This document shows, piece after piece, positions 44,842-55,505 of a DNA stretch of 64,000 nt (position 1 is the first letter of the stretch; each line of letters opens with the position of its first letter). The stretch spans positions 149,222 to 213,221 of the forward strand of contig CAKOGP040002147.1 in NCBI GenBank assembly GCA_933822405.4, in the 5' to 3' direction. Below the pieces are notes generated by a model that ran no database searches, was not told where the DNA came from, and saw only the letters and a program-made list of their open reading frames with translations. A program made the translations under genes and the position numbers. The DNA is from Cylindrotheca closterium (taxonomy: Eukaryota > Bacillariophyta > Bacillariophyceae > Bacillariales > Bacillariaceae).

Positions 44842-45123
44842 TTAGCCCGCATTTTTTGGTCCGTAATCGAGAAATTCAGGTTCTCGAGTATGTTCATCTT
44901 TACCAATATAGACATAGCGGTCGTCACCACGCGCATAGTTATGGTACTCCCAACCGGTGACGATTGTTGGGTTTGTTGCGTTCTGGCGGTTGTAGCCGTC
45001 GTTAGATTGGTTGGTGTCGCTCCTCCTAGTGTTGTTGTTATCCTTACTATTGGTCACCACAGCATGTCCAACATGAAAAACTCTGTTGCCGCTGCTGTTG
45101 GTACCTTTTCCTTTTCCGCTCAT
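44842..45123 (-). CDS. Small hydrophilic hypothetical protein
   Basis: 93 codons from ATG 45123. Asn/Gly/Lys-rich with a central disordered part and an aromatic C-terminal stretch (WEYHNYARGDDRYVYIGKDE). No family recognised. Kept because it has a clean ATG, a complete frame and a composition unlike random sequence, but it could be spurious. Confidence 0.4.
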   Translation of the reverse strand: MSGKGKGTNSSGNRVFHVGHAVVTNSKDNNNTRRSDTNQSNDGYNRQNATNPTIVTGWEYHNYARGDDRYVYIGKDEHTREPEFLDYGPKNAG

Positions 45124-45440
45124 GATAGTCTCAATTGTTCCCTTCTTTGGTGATTAGAGTTGTATTCGAAACGGGAAGAATAAAATCTTTGTTGACAAAG
45201 ATCTTACATCATCTTCGATTGATTCAAACCATGGATGACGACTGTCTGTCATACATACGTGTACGATCGAACGATGGTTTTTTGGACGGCCCCACGACGG
45301 TGTCAAATTCCCTTGCCAGGTGGGGGTGAGTAGAAGAGTGGCATAAAGACCTGTTAGCGAGGGTCATCCGAAACCAGGACAATGCTATAAGTGTAGTGTC
45401 TTGTTGCAAGAACTCTTATGTACATCCAAAATACTCATGA
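45124..45440. other. Intergenic, divergent promoters
   Basis: Nothing specific seen. Confidence 0.3.
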
Positions 45441-46517
45441 ATGGATATTATATTAAAACTTTTCATGACTGACCATAAGTATCTTAGGCATATTTGTGTA
45501 ATTGCGACCAAGTATATTTTGGTCCAATTGATCAAACCAAGACTACCAGTGATTCCCAAAACCGCTTTGCCTTTTGCTCACAACAAATCAGAACACAACA
45601 TTACATCCATGGTTCCCTTCGGCACTCTCCTAGCAAATGATCATGGAGCGGGATTAAGCCTACAATTTGGTGAGCCACAGTATCATTCATGGGAGGATAG
45701 CCCTTGTAGCCCAGCGAAATCTCGACTGGATTCTCGGGATTTCATCACGATACCCTTGGAAAACATCATGATCCGCGATCCATACGATCAAGATGAACAT
45801 GAATTTGACTGTGGGTTACCATCAATAACACGTGATTCCAACTACTCTCTAGAAATTGATGACTGTGAGCGAGGTTGTTCTTCCCTTCCGATGTCTCTTC
45901 CGCTGCGCAATCTAACAGCCGACGAATCATCCAACGGAAAACAGTCTCTTCCAATCACAGAATCATCACGTGTTGCATTCTCCAAACAAGTGGAATGCTT
46001 TCAAATAGATACACTCGACTCCTATTCTCAAGAAGAATACGACGCGATGTGGTATACTCCAGAAGAGACCCAATCCATTCGAAGGGAATCCGTCAAAACT
46101 CTCAAAGTTATGCTCGGGGAAGCTCCATTGGAACAAGATGATGTAGTTTGTTTCCGAGGTCTCGAATACAAGGCCGGGCACCCTTTCCAGGCGCGTCAAT
46201 CACGAAAAGCGTTAACTCGAAACAGTGTGCTCGATGAACAAGCATTGAACAAAGACTTGAAAGTATACAACCCTGAAGCCATTGCGGAGGTCTCCCGACA
46301 ACGCAGCGCACCAAGCGTTGCGGCAGCCATTGAAGCTGCCCATAGGGACCATACACAAGATTGCGACCAATGGATGTATTACTTTGACGAAGACGAATGG
46401 ACCTTTTCCAACGAAATCGCCAAGGTGAGCTGGCTACATGCCGCATTACCCATTGCTCCCAAGCTCAGTTACTTCAAAATGCTCCGAAGCAACCACCGAA
46501 CACCCATCACAGTATAA
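45441..46517 (+). CDS. RGLE-family protein, long form (uncharacterised)
   Basis: 358 residues if ATG 45441 is used; ATG 45609 (MVPFGTLLANDH) is equally possible because the first 56 codons look unlike the rest. The N-terminal half is acidic and Ser-rich. The module lies at about 195-315: VAFSKQVECFQIDTLDSY, MWYTPEETQSIRRES, VVCFRGLEYKAG, LTRNSVLDEQALNKD, PEAIAEVSRQRSAPS. A short C-terminal extension is rich in Trp and Tyr. This is the copy that shows best the leading V.F...V....I....Y and WYT..E...IR elements. Function unknown. Confidence 0.75.
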   Translation: MDIILKLFMTDHKYLRHICVIATKYILVQLIKPRLPVIPKTALPFAHNKSEHNITSMVPFGTLLANDHGAGLSLQFGEPQYHSWEDSPCSPAKSRLDSRDFITIPLENIMIRDPYDQDEHEFDCGLPSITRDSNYSLEIDDCERGCSSLPMSLPLRNLTADESSNGKQSLPITESSRVAFSKQVECFQIDTLDSYSQEEYDAMWYTPEETQSIRRESVKTLKVMLGEAPLEQDDVVCFRGLEYKAGHPFQARQSRKALTRNSVLDEQALNKDLKVYNPEAIAEVSRQRSAPSVAAAIEAAHRDHTQDCDQWMYYFDEDEWTFSNEIAKVSWLHAALPIAPKLSYFKMLRSNHRTPITV

Positions 46518-46899
46518 TATGTGTTCGCAGGTATATTATATAAATATTGCATGCATAAGAATAGACAACTCTAGACGTTATTTATACAAATTTGGATCAA
46601 CTTGACTGCATGCAAAGCGATTGAGTGAGCAATGAGGGTCGCCGATTCCAAGCTCGTCTCTGATTACTATCCATCTATTCAGAGCTATCCGCGGCGTGCG
46701 TAATACTCCAATGGTATATCAAGTCACCGTCCTCGCCATGAGTCTAGTAGCTCCATCTGATGATGGATACGCAATTACGATAAACCAATATTTGTTGTTC
46801 TATTGATTATTAATACTTTTTATGTCTGTGTTTCATAAAGAGTCTCCTCGGTGCGAGATATGATTGCTCCGAAAAATTTTGTACAGTCTGATTCGTCCA
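46518..46899. other. Intergenic, convergent
   Basis: Nothing recognised between two convergent RGLE-family genes. Confidence 0.3.
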
Positions 46900-47343
46900 T
46901 CACAATACCGGCAAGGCTGTCATGTACGCCTTTTCGGCAAAGATGGAAGAATGTATTGCGCTCAAATCTGCAAGTGAGTATGGGTTGACGAAACCTGACT
47001 TTTTGAGTTCCCTTGCTTGTTGAGCTAGTACTCTTTGGACGGTAACCTTGGGTTTCCTCCTTCGCCGTCGTCGTCTTCTTGTTTGACGCACCGTAATAGA
47101 GCTTTTATCCGAGGCCGAAGAGTCATCGTCACTACAACTCTCCCTAGAGCTCTTGTGCTTCTCAAGAATTTGAAATCTGACAGTGCCATTGAAGGACACT
47201 TGTTTCTTCTTCTCAGAAGCAGCATTCTTCTCCTTCTTCTTCTTGGCGTTGAAACTGGGCAGCGGAGGTGGTGCAAGCGATGCGAGCCGACAGTCTTGGA
47301 TCTGAAGGTAGCAAGGCTCGTGTAGTGGTGTAAGGATTCCCAT
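46900..47343 (-). CDS. Short divergent RGLE-family relative
   Basis: 147 residues from ATG 47343. The leading strand (KKQVSFNGTVRFQIL) and the C-terminal element (RVLAQQARELKKSGFVNP, LADLSAIHSSIFAEKA) resemble the family's V.F...V strand and its AV..EQ..Q...G..D...IA part. The central Trp and RGLE segment is missing; a stretch of ten arginines and lysines lies there instead. It may be a truncated or divergent member, possibly nuclear because of the basic run. Medium certainty that it is a real gene. Confidence 0.55.
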   Translation of the reverse strand: MGILTPLHEPCYLQIQDCRLASLAPPPLPSFNAKKKKEKNAASEKKKQVSFNGTVRFQILEKHKSSRESCSDDDSSASDKSSITVRQTRRRRRRRRKPKVTVQRVLAQQARELKKSGFVNPYSLADLSAIHSSIFAEKAYMTALPVL

Positions 47344-47728
47344 GATACGATGACAGGAAAACTTGGATCTTTATGTGCTTTGTTGAGGAAAACTACGCTT
47401 TGACTGTCGGTTTTGTGACCGAAATGTGAGGAGATGCTTCTACTAAAAATTACGTTGGCCCCAAGGAAATAAATAGTTATGCCGATGACTTCTCAGCGAA
47501 AAGCGACGGAGTTTCTTTTCAACAAGCATGTCATGAGCAAGTGTTCTCTATATGATCTACTCGTGATTGCTTCAGTCACGCAAATCTGACGCAGAACTCG
47601 TATGAGTCCTACAGTAATTTTTCGAATAAATCAATCGACGCGACGACTGACGACACGAAAACACCGGTGGACTTCATATAACAAAAAGAAATCACTTTGA
47701 TTGTTGTAATACCAATACCAAACAAAAA
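47344..47728. promoter_or_regulatory. Divergent promoter region of RGLE relative and ctpA
   Basis: 385 bp between divergent starts. No specific site claimed. Confidence 0.35.
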
Positions 47729-49087
47729 ATGAAGTTTCTCTTGACAACTTCTTACCTTCTTTATGCTTCAACATCGGACGCTTTTGTACCTTTGATTCCA
47801 GTCAAATCACTTGCAAATCCAACACGATCAGAAGCACATCCACTTGACAACCATGATGATGATCGAAACATATCAGGCAATACTATCAAATCGAGCTTCC
47901 CTGTGAGCCAAACGATCCAGAGCGCACTTGCCGCTATGGTTATTACAATGTCAACGTTGGTGGTAACTCCATTACCCGCAACAGCTTCATCCTATGATTC
48001 ACTTTCGCCCGAACAAAAGTTTGCCGCAGAGGCATGGAGAGAGGTCGATAGCACCTTCTTGGACCGCACCTTCAATGGACAAGACTGGTTCAAAATGCGC
48101 CAAGAGCTGGTGAAGAAAAAGTATAAATCAATGGACGAAGCTCAAGATGCAGTATCCAACCTAATGTCCACGTTGGGCGACAAATACACACGGTACCTGA
48201 CACCTGCCAAGTATCAATCCATTTTCGACACTGCCACCGGTTCGCTGGCCGGAGTTGGGGTCGAAATTGCGACCAACAAGGAAGGAATACCCATGGTCTC
48301 TGATGTGGAACCCAACAGTCCAGCACTTAAGGCTGGTCTTCTGCCCATGGATCTCTTTGTGGAAGGAGATGGCTTCAAATTCGACAAATCGTCAACACCT
48401 GATGATGTCGCCATGAAAATACGTGGTCCAGAAGGTAGCAAGGTTGGAATTACTGTGCTTCGAAATGGAGAAACGAAGGATTTCATTGTTACTCGTCAGC
48501 CGATCAAGGTGACTTCCGTGCGAAGTTACATGAAGAACAGTGTGGGTGTAATTCGAATCAAGAGTTTTTCTGGAACGACTGCTGCCACTGTCAAGGAAAC
48601 CTACCAAGACCTGATCAAGAAAGGAGCCAAAAAGGTTGTCTTTGATCTAAGAAGTAATCCTGGTGGCCTTTTGCCTGGTGGGGTAGAAACTGCTGGATTG
48701 TTCCTGGAAGCCAACAAGCCGGTAGTCTTTGTCGTCAGCAACAAAGGAGTCATCGACTCGCAGGAAACCTTTCAAGCTGGAATCGATACAGAGACACCGC
48801 TCGTGATATTGGTGGATCACAATACAGCCTCTGCTGCTGAAGTCTTCACTGCAGCACTGAAGGAAAACGACCGTGCCACGGTTGTTGGAGAACAGACATT
48901 TGGAAAGGGAATCATTCAAACCATTCGGCCACTTTCTGAGAACAATGGAGGTGTTGCTGTGACGTTGGCTCGCTACGAAACGCCAAAGCATAATGATATC
49001 AATAAGGCAGGCATCCCAGTGGATAAAGAAACCGATGTGGAATGCCCCAAGGACAATGCGTTCGCCTGTCTTCCACCCAACGTTTAA
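47729..49087 (+). CDS. ctpA: Carboxyl-terminal processing protease CtpA, thylakoid lumen
   Basis: Single exon, 452 residues. The N-terminus is a bipartite plastid signal: a signal peptide with a diatom ASAFAP-like site (STSDAFVP, Phe at about 19), then a second hydrophobic lumen-transfer segment ending in PLPATASSYD. A PDZ domain follows (GSLAGVGVEIATNKEG, PNSPALKAGL), then the S41 protease core. The catalytic Ser368 (NTASAAEVF) and Lys393 (TFGKGII) are 25 residues apart, as in algal D1 processing protease. CtpA trims the C-terminus of photosystem II D1 so that the manganese cluster can form. Complete and typical. Confidence 0.95.
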   Translation: MKFLLTTSYLLYASTSDAFVPLIPVKSLANPTRSEAHPLDNHDDDRNISGNTIKSSFPVSQTIQSALAAMVITMSTLVVTPLPATASSYDSLSPEQKFAAEAWREVDSTFLDRTFNGQDWFKMRQELVKKKYKSMDEAQDAVSNLMSTLGDKYTRYLTPAKYQSIFDTATGSLAGVGVEIATNKEGIPMVSDVEPNSPALKAGLLPMDLFVEGDGFKFDKSSTPDDVAMKIRGPEGSKVGITVLRNGETKDFIVTRQPIKVTSVRSYMKNSVGVIRIKSFSGTTAATVKETYQDLIKKGAKKVVFDLRSNPGGLLPGGVETAGLFLEANKPVVFVVSNKGVIDSQETFQAGIDTETPLVILVDHNTASAAEVFTAALKENDRATVVGEQTFGKGIIQTIRPLSENNGGVAVTLARYETPKHNDINKAGIPVDKETDVECPKDNAFACLPPNV

Positions 49088-49272
49088 TTTGCAATGATGT
49101 GAACCCCACTGTGCTAGCTAGCTACTATGCATTATAAATTCTTAAGCAATTCTGCATTGTAATTCTGCATTGTTTCTATATTCCAGTGCTCGATGAAGTC
49201 TATTGCTAGGTACCATTGCTTCACTTTCCTAACTACTACTAGCTTCGGCAGTACCTAGCTTCAGTCTGTGTC

Positions 49273-51162
49273 TCAACTACTGCTCGTCGTATCGTCTGGC
49301 TTTGTCTCTTGCGCTCCGTCCGAAGATTCTGCATAAGCTCCTGGTTCTGTGATCTTACCCGCCAAGGCTTCTTTGTAATAATTGGTGAAGTTGTAGTACT
49401 CTTGAAGAAACATATACTGGATAAAGTTGCTTTGTTGCTTTTCTTCTTCGACAATGTGTTGCCGGATCTTGTGCCGGAATGCCTTCCAACGTTCTTTCGC
49501 AGGCCCTTCTTGAGACCAATCCAAATTTGGCAAATCTTGATTCTGTGCCTTGCGACGGTTGTAACCCCCGAAAAAGCTCATTTCCAAAAAGAGGCCTTGT
49601 GCTGGTGCAATACCGACACGGACTCGTTCCGTCTTGTTCAATGCCTTGTCCATAATCTCGAGTGGTGCAGCTCCTCTGGCAACATCAATCGCCATGCTAA
49701 TCATCTTTCGAATTTGATGCAATAGAAAACTTTGTCCCAACACTTGAGTGGGGATCCATTCCACTCCGTCAATCACAATTGGATCTTGCATCCGAAAGTA
49801 TTCAATGAATCGATTCGCTTGTGGTTGGCCTGGCTGTAGTCCCTTTGTAAAGTTATGGAACGGATTCGTTCCCTTGTATCTGTCTAACGCTGCCTGTAGC
49901 CGCGAACGTTGTTCTTCTGTGGATCGATATCCCTCTACAGCCGTCTTTACTGCAGCAACCTGCTCCTCTGTCAATGGTGTTCGTTTCGCATTTTCCTCGC
50001 CTTCTTGTTTGACTTCCACAGTGATTCCCTGATCGGTCAATACTTGCTTCCAATCCTCCTGCAACATGAAGGAAGGAATCATGTACTGGTATCGGACCCG
50101 ATCTCGTTGCGTCTTGGCGCACATGTTCCGAGTGGTTCGTAACATGTCCATGACCCGAATATCGGGAGGCAAATATTCTTCCAATCGTTTCCGAGCAGCT
50201 TCCAACTCGAGTTCACTACTAACGGGAGTTGATCTTTTGGTAGCACCAACGTCCTTCTCAACATCTTCTCCACTTTCCTTGACGGCGGCAATATTCTGTT
50301 TTTCCATTTCCTTGAGCTGTTGTTGGGATGGTTGGACTTCCGTTTCAAACAATTCCACCTTGAGCGAACATACTTGGGCACAGGCATGTACTCCTTTGTC
50401 TGTCCGTGCCGACATGCTCCAGGAATACTTGTGCGGTTTTCCAAAATTCATGTCGGAAATCATTCCGGCCCGATACAGGGCCAATTCAATTTCGGCCTGA
50501 ATGCTCCTTTGGCCGCCATTGATCTGGAATCCAGCATATTTGGTCCCCACAAAGCCGCTGTAATAATTTGAAAGACAATGAGCGAGATTTGAGAATCATG
50601 CAGTCAAGGGAATTCATATTATTCCAAGAGGTCATGATGATGTTGTCACATTCAAGCATCAATCATTTCAGCAACCAACAACTTACAGTAAGAGCGCCAC
50701 CTTTCTCTTTAGAGTATTTTGATCCTCCCCAATGATTGTACGTGGTTCTAAGGAAACTCCAAATTGTTGTCGCATTCCCTCAAAGGCAAACGATCCCTCA
50801 TGTGGTGGCTTGTCTCGATCGTCCTTATTTTCGTCAAATCCATGTTTTCGTGTATGATGTGTGTTTGGGACATCTTTTTTGGATCGTTTGTTACTGTTGT
50901 TGTTGCGGCGATTGCTGTTTCGTTTTTGACCACTTTTGTTATTATTGTTGTTGCTGCCACTTTCATTAGTATTGTCACCTGCCATGATGATGATAGTTGG
51001 ATGATATCTTCGTTTGGAGAAGGAGGAAGATGCTGGTGATGTTGGTAGTAGTAGGAACTGATGATGATTCTTGCTATGCGCTGGATTGTATGCAGCCACG
51101 AATGACTTATATTTATTGTTGCTTGGAAATCTTTGCAGTAATCGAAGTGTCGATTTCAACAT
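49273..51162 (-). CDS. PUS1: tRNA pseudouridine synthase, PUS1/TruA family
   Basis: Exons 51162..50687 and 50557..49273, GT-AG, about 586 residues. The junction reads KRKVALLLGFVGTKYAGFQ, the conserved TruA/PUS1 start. The catalytic Asp lies in SARTDKGVHA (about residue 211). Later motifs include RYQYMIPSFML, NPFHNFTKG and FLLHQIRKM. Insertions of low complexity separate core blocks, as in eukaryotic PUS1. ATG 51162 gives a basic, Ser/Leu-rich leader like a mitochondrial presequence; ATG 50985 (MAGDNTNES) would give a cytosolic or nuclear form, so dual targeting by alternative starts is possible. The 3' end is convergent with ctpA. Confidence 0.92.
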
Positions 51163-51888
51163 GCAAAGCTTGCTATCGGTATGATTGTGTTGGATCTTGT
51201 GTGTTACTGTTGTTTGTTGTTTCTCGCGTGCTTCCACGAGAACCCATCACCTTCCCATCATGTTCGTTCGGTGGACAGACGATCACCGGATGAGGTACAG
51301 ATTTCAGACTCATCCATTCGGCGCGGGAACCAAGTTTGAAAGTCGGCCGACGGGAAGATGACTGGCTCCCATCACATAACAGAAATGTCAACGGTCTTCA
51401 TTCACTTACTGGTGCTTGGTGGACGAAAACAAACCAATACGATTGCTCACGTGTCACGTGGCACAGAGTTTACGTACTTAGGAGTATCACCACGTGAGGT
51501 TTCAGAAAATCCTACGTCGCCTGCACCCCTCCAAAGCAAGCAAAACAATGTTTGTAGTCACTTGTGGCGCGCTGGCAGGGTTCGTACCAATGCTGACAAA
51601 TTTGAACCGTACAAAAATCACGTCTGTGTCGCCGGTCCAGTTTCAAATCAAATAAAAGTGCACGTGCCCTTTTTCGAGCGTGGAAGTTCGCAACGGATGA
51701 GAACAGGTTTTGTATTTCAATTCAAACCTCTCTTCATTTCGCCTCTCTTTCTGTGTGTGTGTACTTGTATGCTTGAAGTACAGTCAGTATCCATACGTAC
51801 TGTAGTTGATTTTATCATTATCTACCATTGGTGATTGCATCATATTACCAGATTCCTGCCTTTGTCAAAAGAAAATAGAACGAAAAGA
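51163..51888. promoter_or_regulatory. Divergent intergenic region with CACGTG cluster
   Basis: Four CACGTG hexamers occur upstream of the polyamine fusion gene, at 51448, 51455, 51491 and 51661 (first two separated by one base). CACGTG is the E-box/G-box bound by bHLH and bZIP factors. An open frame across 51358-51834 on the plus strand has no conserved features and is not called. Confidence 0.55.
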
Positions 51889-53945
51889 ATGCCAAAACAA
51901 GAACAAGAAGAAGCGCAACCATTCAAAGTGGCCCTGTCCACCAAATTTGTGGTGACGAGCATCACCGCTAGTTGTGCCGTGGCCTTTGGAATGGGACGAT
52001 TGGCCAAAATGACATTGACGACGCCCACAGCAGTGGCTTCCATAAAGAAGGATCCGGCACAAATTGACATGCCCACTCCGATAGCACCCAAAGGAAAGGA
52101 AGTTCCAGAAACCATTTACACTGCCAAGAACTTTGACACCCGCAAATCGGCCACCATTTTCTCACAATGGCTCCAGCAGGACCCGGAAGACTGGAATAAC
52201 GTGCCAGAACCGATCAATGAACGTCTGAATGAGACCTACGAAGAGGACGACGAAGAGCACCTTCCAGCCGGGCAACACTTGCTCGTGGATATTGACAACA
52301 TTGAAGCGGATTTCCTAGATTCGGAGGAACGCCTCGCGACTGCCATGGTAGACTTGGTCAATGGCTCTGGTTTGACATTGCTGTCGTATCATTGCCACGG
52401 AATGGTTCCGTCAGGAGTCAGTTGTGCTGGAGTCTTGTTGGAATCTCATGTTTCCTTTCATACCTGGCCTGCGGAAGGTGTCATCACCTTGGATTTGTTC
52501 ACTTGTGGTTGCACTTCCCTACTTGACAGTATGAAGATCATTGAAAACCTCTTTGCCATTCCGCGAAATGGACCAGATGGGGATCAACCTACTGTCTTGT
52601 GGGCCTACAAGAGACGAGGTTTCAAGGATCAAATCTCCGACTTGCCACACAACAAACCTGGATCACCAAGAGATACCTTTGCGTATCCAATTGGAATCCA
52701 CGGGCAGGATTACAAAAAGGATGTAAGTATATTATTATCCTCATGCAAGATATGCAATTGTGAAAATGTGCATGTCATTTGAAGCTTGTTTCTAATCCCA
52801 CCCAATCACTCTTGACAACTATTCCCACAATTAAGGTTGCTTCTGCCGAGATTGCTCCCAACAAATTTGCATATGTGTATGATTACATTCAACGACCGCA
52901 CCAAGACACGGCATTATACATGAAATCGATTTCCAACGACGGATCGTACGAATCCAAGAACCCAGAACTCTTTTCTCCCAACCGATTATTTTACTACAAT
53001 GGAGTCTTCAAGTCCAGTAGTCTCGGGAACGCGGAAGCCTTTGAATCCATGGTGCACCCTGCCATGATGGCACACCCCGATCCAAAGAAGGTGTTGGTCT
53101 ATGGATCAGCAACTGGTGCTGCCCTTCGAGAAGTCCTTAAACATACCACTGTCACTGAGGTTACCATGGTGGGTGTCGACACTACACTGATGCAATTTGC
53201 CCGCCAATATTTGCCAAGTTGGAATGATTGCTCCAACTTTGGACTGGCCAAGAACTGTTTCGACGACGCTAGAGTCAAGTTTGTCGACTCAGTTACCCCT
53301 TCCTCCAAGTTTGATGTCGTGGTGGTGGACACTGATTTCTTTGAGGGTGTGCACGATCAAGAATTCTTGAAGGGACTCGTGACTTTGTTGTCGGAACAAG
53401 GTGTTACGGTCTTTCATGTGACAAAAGACCGTCCAGCCGATATGGCCAGGGTCTTGCCCAAAGGATCCAAGGCATTCATTTTGGATACGAAGCGAACCGA
53501 TTTCATGACCGAGCTGGAAAGTGCTGGATTTGGCCAAACCAAGGAATACAAGGAAAAGCAAGTTGGATTCGCCGAACCACGAAACCACGTTGTCGCATTC
53601 AAGGGTGGAGCTCTCAACTGGGGATTGAACGAAGCTCAAATAAACCGTGAACTTGTTCGCCGTACGGCTGTCACTACCTCTGGAGTTTCTGCTTTGAAGT
53701 TCTTTGATGGTGCCAAGATGACTACCTACAGCCGATTTTCCAATGGAAAGGGTGGACTAGATTGCATTTCGAGTCCTACCGAACAAGTCTGCGCCAACCG
53801 TGCTGGTATTGAGAGACAAGAGTCTTCGAACAACACTGGTGGGGACAAGCAATGCGGTGGATCACCGCAAATGCCCGCGTGCAAACATGCCGAATACCTG
53901 CAGCATGTGACTGCCGCTGCTGCAACTGTTTCATCATCTACTTGA
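51889..53945 (+). CDS. S-adenosylmethionine decarboxylase fused to an aminopropyltransferase
   Basis: Exons 51889..52722 and 52836..53945, 647 residues. A hydrophobic segment near the N-terminus (about 18-40) suggests membrane anchoring or targeting. Residues about 120-250 are a prokaryotic-type AdoMet decarboxylase: the self-cleavage site Glu185-Ser186 (ESHVSFHTWP), His191 and Cys206 (DLFTCG) have the same spacing as Ser63, His68 and Cys83 of the Thermotoga enzyme. Residues about 280-560 are a spermidine-synthase-like fold with a modified cofactor loop (VLVYGSATGAA) and DVVVVDTDFFEG. The fusion can make decarboxylated AdoMet and use it at once to lengthen polyamines. Bacterial-origin fusions of this kind have been described in diatoms and linked to long-chain polyamines in silica walls. 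Confidence 0.9.
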
Positions 53946-54174
53946 AATAAGGTTTTTCAGTGCTGATACATCTTTACAGTAGAAGAATGGAATGAATGAA
54001 TTGGGCGCATAGTGTTATATATATTAAGAGTTAAATGATAGAAAAAAAGTTTCATATCCTGCAGGATATACCGTGCAGTATATATGATGCAATGGGACTA
54101 CGACCGAAAAGACTTTTAAAAGATGGATGGAGTGACAAGCTGTCTTATGATATATATATATATCATACCGATGC
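53946..54174. repeat. Two perfect palindromes between convergent genes
   Basis: A 16-bp perfect palindrome (ATATCCTGCAGGATAT) at 54054..54069 and a 22-bp palindrome with a (TA)n core at 54146..54167 (TATGATATA...) lie between the 3' ends of the polyamine fusion and globin-like genes. They could form hairpins in either transcript's 3' end. Confidence 0.6.
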
Positions 54175-55023
54175 TTATTGATGGTGTGGCCACTGGTAGT
54201 CCACTTCTTCTTCTGGTAATGTCGCCTTGGCCTCTGTGTGTTTGACGCCCAAGACATCTTTCATGATGCGTCCGTTTAAAATGTAGGCTTCGGTATTCTT
54301 GGGATCCGCACTCCAACGAAAGCTTTCTCGTGCAAACTTTCTCGCGGTTTTTTCATAGACCGCCACGAAATGGCCAATGAACCTTACATAATAGTCGGCA
54401 AAGGTTGGACTTTTCTCCACCAATCCAGCCTGCCGCATGGCCCAAAAATGCAATCGCATCCAAACTCGACACTCGTCCAGTTGAAAGCGTCGACCCACTT
54501 GATCGGGCGAACGTTTGGGAGAAAACCAGGCGGCGATGTGGGCCGAGGTACGATCGCGGACAATGGCAACCCGATCGTTGGCAATGGTCACCGGAGTCAA
54601 GTCTCGAGTTTCTCGATCTTGGTCCCAAAGGTCGGAACCGGCCATTTTCTGATGAATCCACTTGGCAAATCGATCGGCATGGGGATCATCGCGGGATCGA
54701 ATGAACTTGTCGAGGGTATGGTCCTTGAAGGCCAATTGGTAAAAATTATTGGTCATTTTCTTCAAATCGTCAAACGAGATTTCTTCTTGCATTAATCGTT
54801 TCGTGCTCTCTGTCGACTTGTGACTACCACTGTGGAGGGGAATGAATTGATAGGGCGATGGCTCCTCCTTGGAGGACGACGACGACGACGACGAGTTACC
54901 ATGGTGGTGGTGATGCGCAAAGGGACAACCACCAACATTTGTAGAACGAATGGTGTCTTCTTCTTGCAGATCAGGATCCGAGGCCCGCAATGCATCACTG
55001 GCTTGTTGAATCTCGGGATCCAT
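54175..55023 (-). CDS. Truncated-globin-like protein
   Basis: 282 residues from ATG 55023; the open frame continues further upstream but without an ATG. After a low-complexity N-terminus (His and Ser runs, about 30-55), a helical globin-like region spans about 85-220. Blocks are FYQLAFKDHTLDKFIRSRDDPHADRFAKWI, RTSAHIAAWFSPKRSP, LDECRVWMRLHFWAMRQAG and FADYYVRFIGHFVAVYE (each quoted in part). The RT.AH.AAW block would hold the proximal haem histidine. The overall pattern fits 2/2 globins extended as in other diatoms. A role in oxygen or NO chemistry is inferred from the fold only. Confidence 0.6.
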   Translation of the reverse strand: MDPEIQQASDALRASDPDLQEEDTIRSTNVGGCPFAHHHHHGNSSSSSSSSKEEPSPYQFIPLHSGSHKSTESTKRLMQEEISFDDLKKMTNNFYQLAFKDHTLDKFIRSRDDPHADRFAKWIHQKMAGSDLWDQDRETRDLTPVTIANDRVAIVRDRTSAHIAAWFSPKRSPDQVGRRFQLDECRVWMRLHFWAMRQAGLVEKSPTFADYYVRFIGHFVAVYEKTARKFARESFRWSADPKNTEAYILNGRIMKDVLGVKHTEAKATLPEEEVDYQWPHHQ

Positions 55024-55505
55024 TGTTGTCGTTGTTATGACGATGCGTGTGTGCGTGTGTGGTGTGTGTGTGTGTCTGCGGTTGTCTGCTGGCTGGTGGT
55101 TTCTCAACAGCTGATGGTAATGCGATGATCAGATGGTGTACCGGTAGGCGAAATAAATTGTGCGTTCAGTGAGTGGGCCCACTACTGATCTATGCACTGT
55201 ACACTGATTGATTGATTGATTGATTGATTGATGACTGACGCCTTTTGTAGAATAGAACACATGATATGTCTCAGAATTGGGCCACTGTCATGGTATTTTC
55301 CAGAAGGACATGAGAACATTCCAGAATTCAAGTCAGATACGACTAGTGCAGTACTTCTCGGTACTGCAGTAGTCCATCGCATCCGATCACGACACTACAG
55401 TACTGTATATTTTAGAAAATACAATAAGCTTATTGTCAGAGTCCAAAGCCATAGCTTTTGTGTTGCTGCAAACCGAGTAGGACGAAGATAAAAATCCAAG
55501 CAACG
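55024..55505. other. Intergenic, divergent promoters with simple repeats
   Basis: A (GT)n-rich run at about 55040-55075 and a (TGAT)n run at about 55205-55232. No gene supported. Confidence 0.45.

Noticed and set aside
51358..51834. Plus-strand open frame of 158 codons
   Set aside because: No family features, a composition like intergenic DNA, and it overlaps the probable promoter with CACGTG sites.
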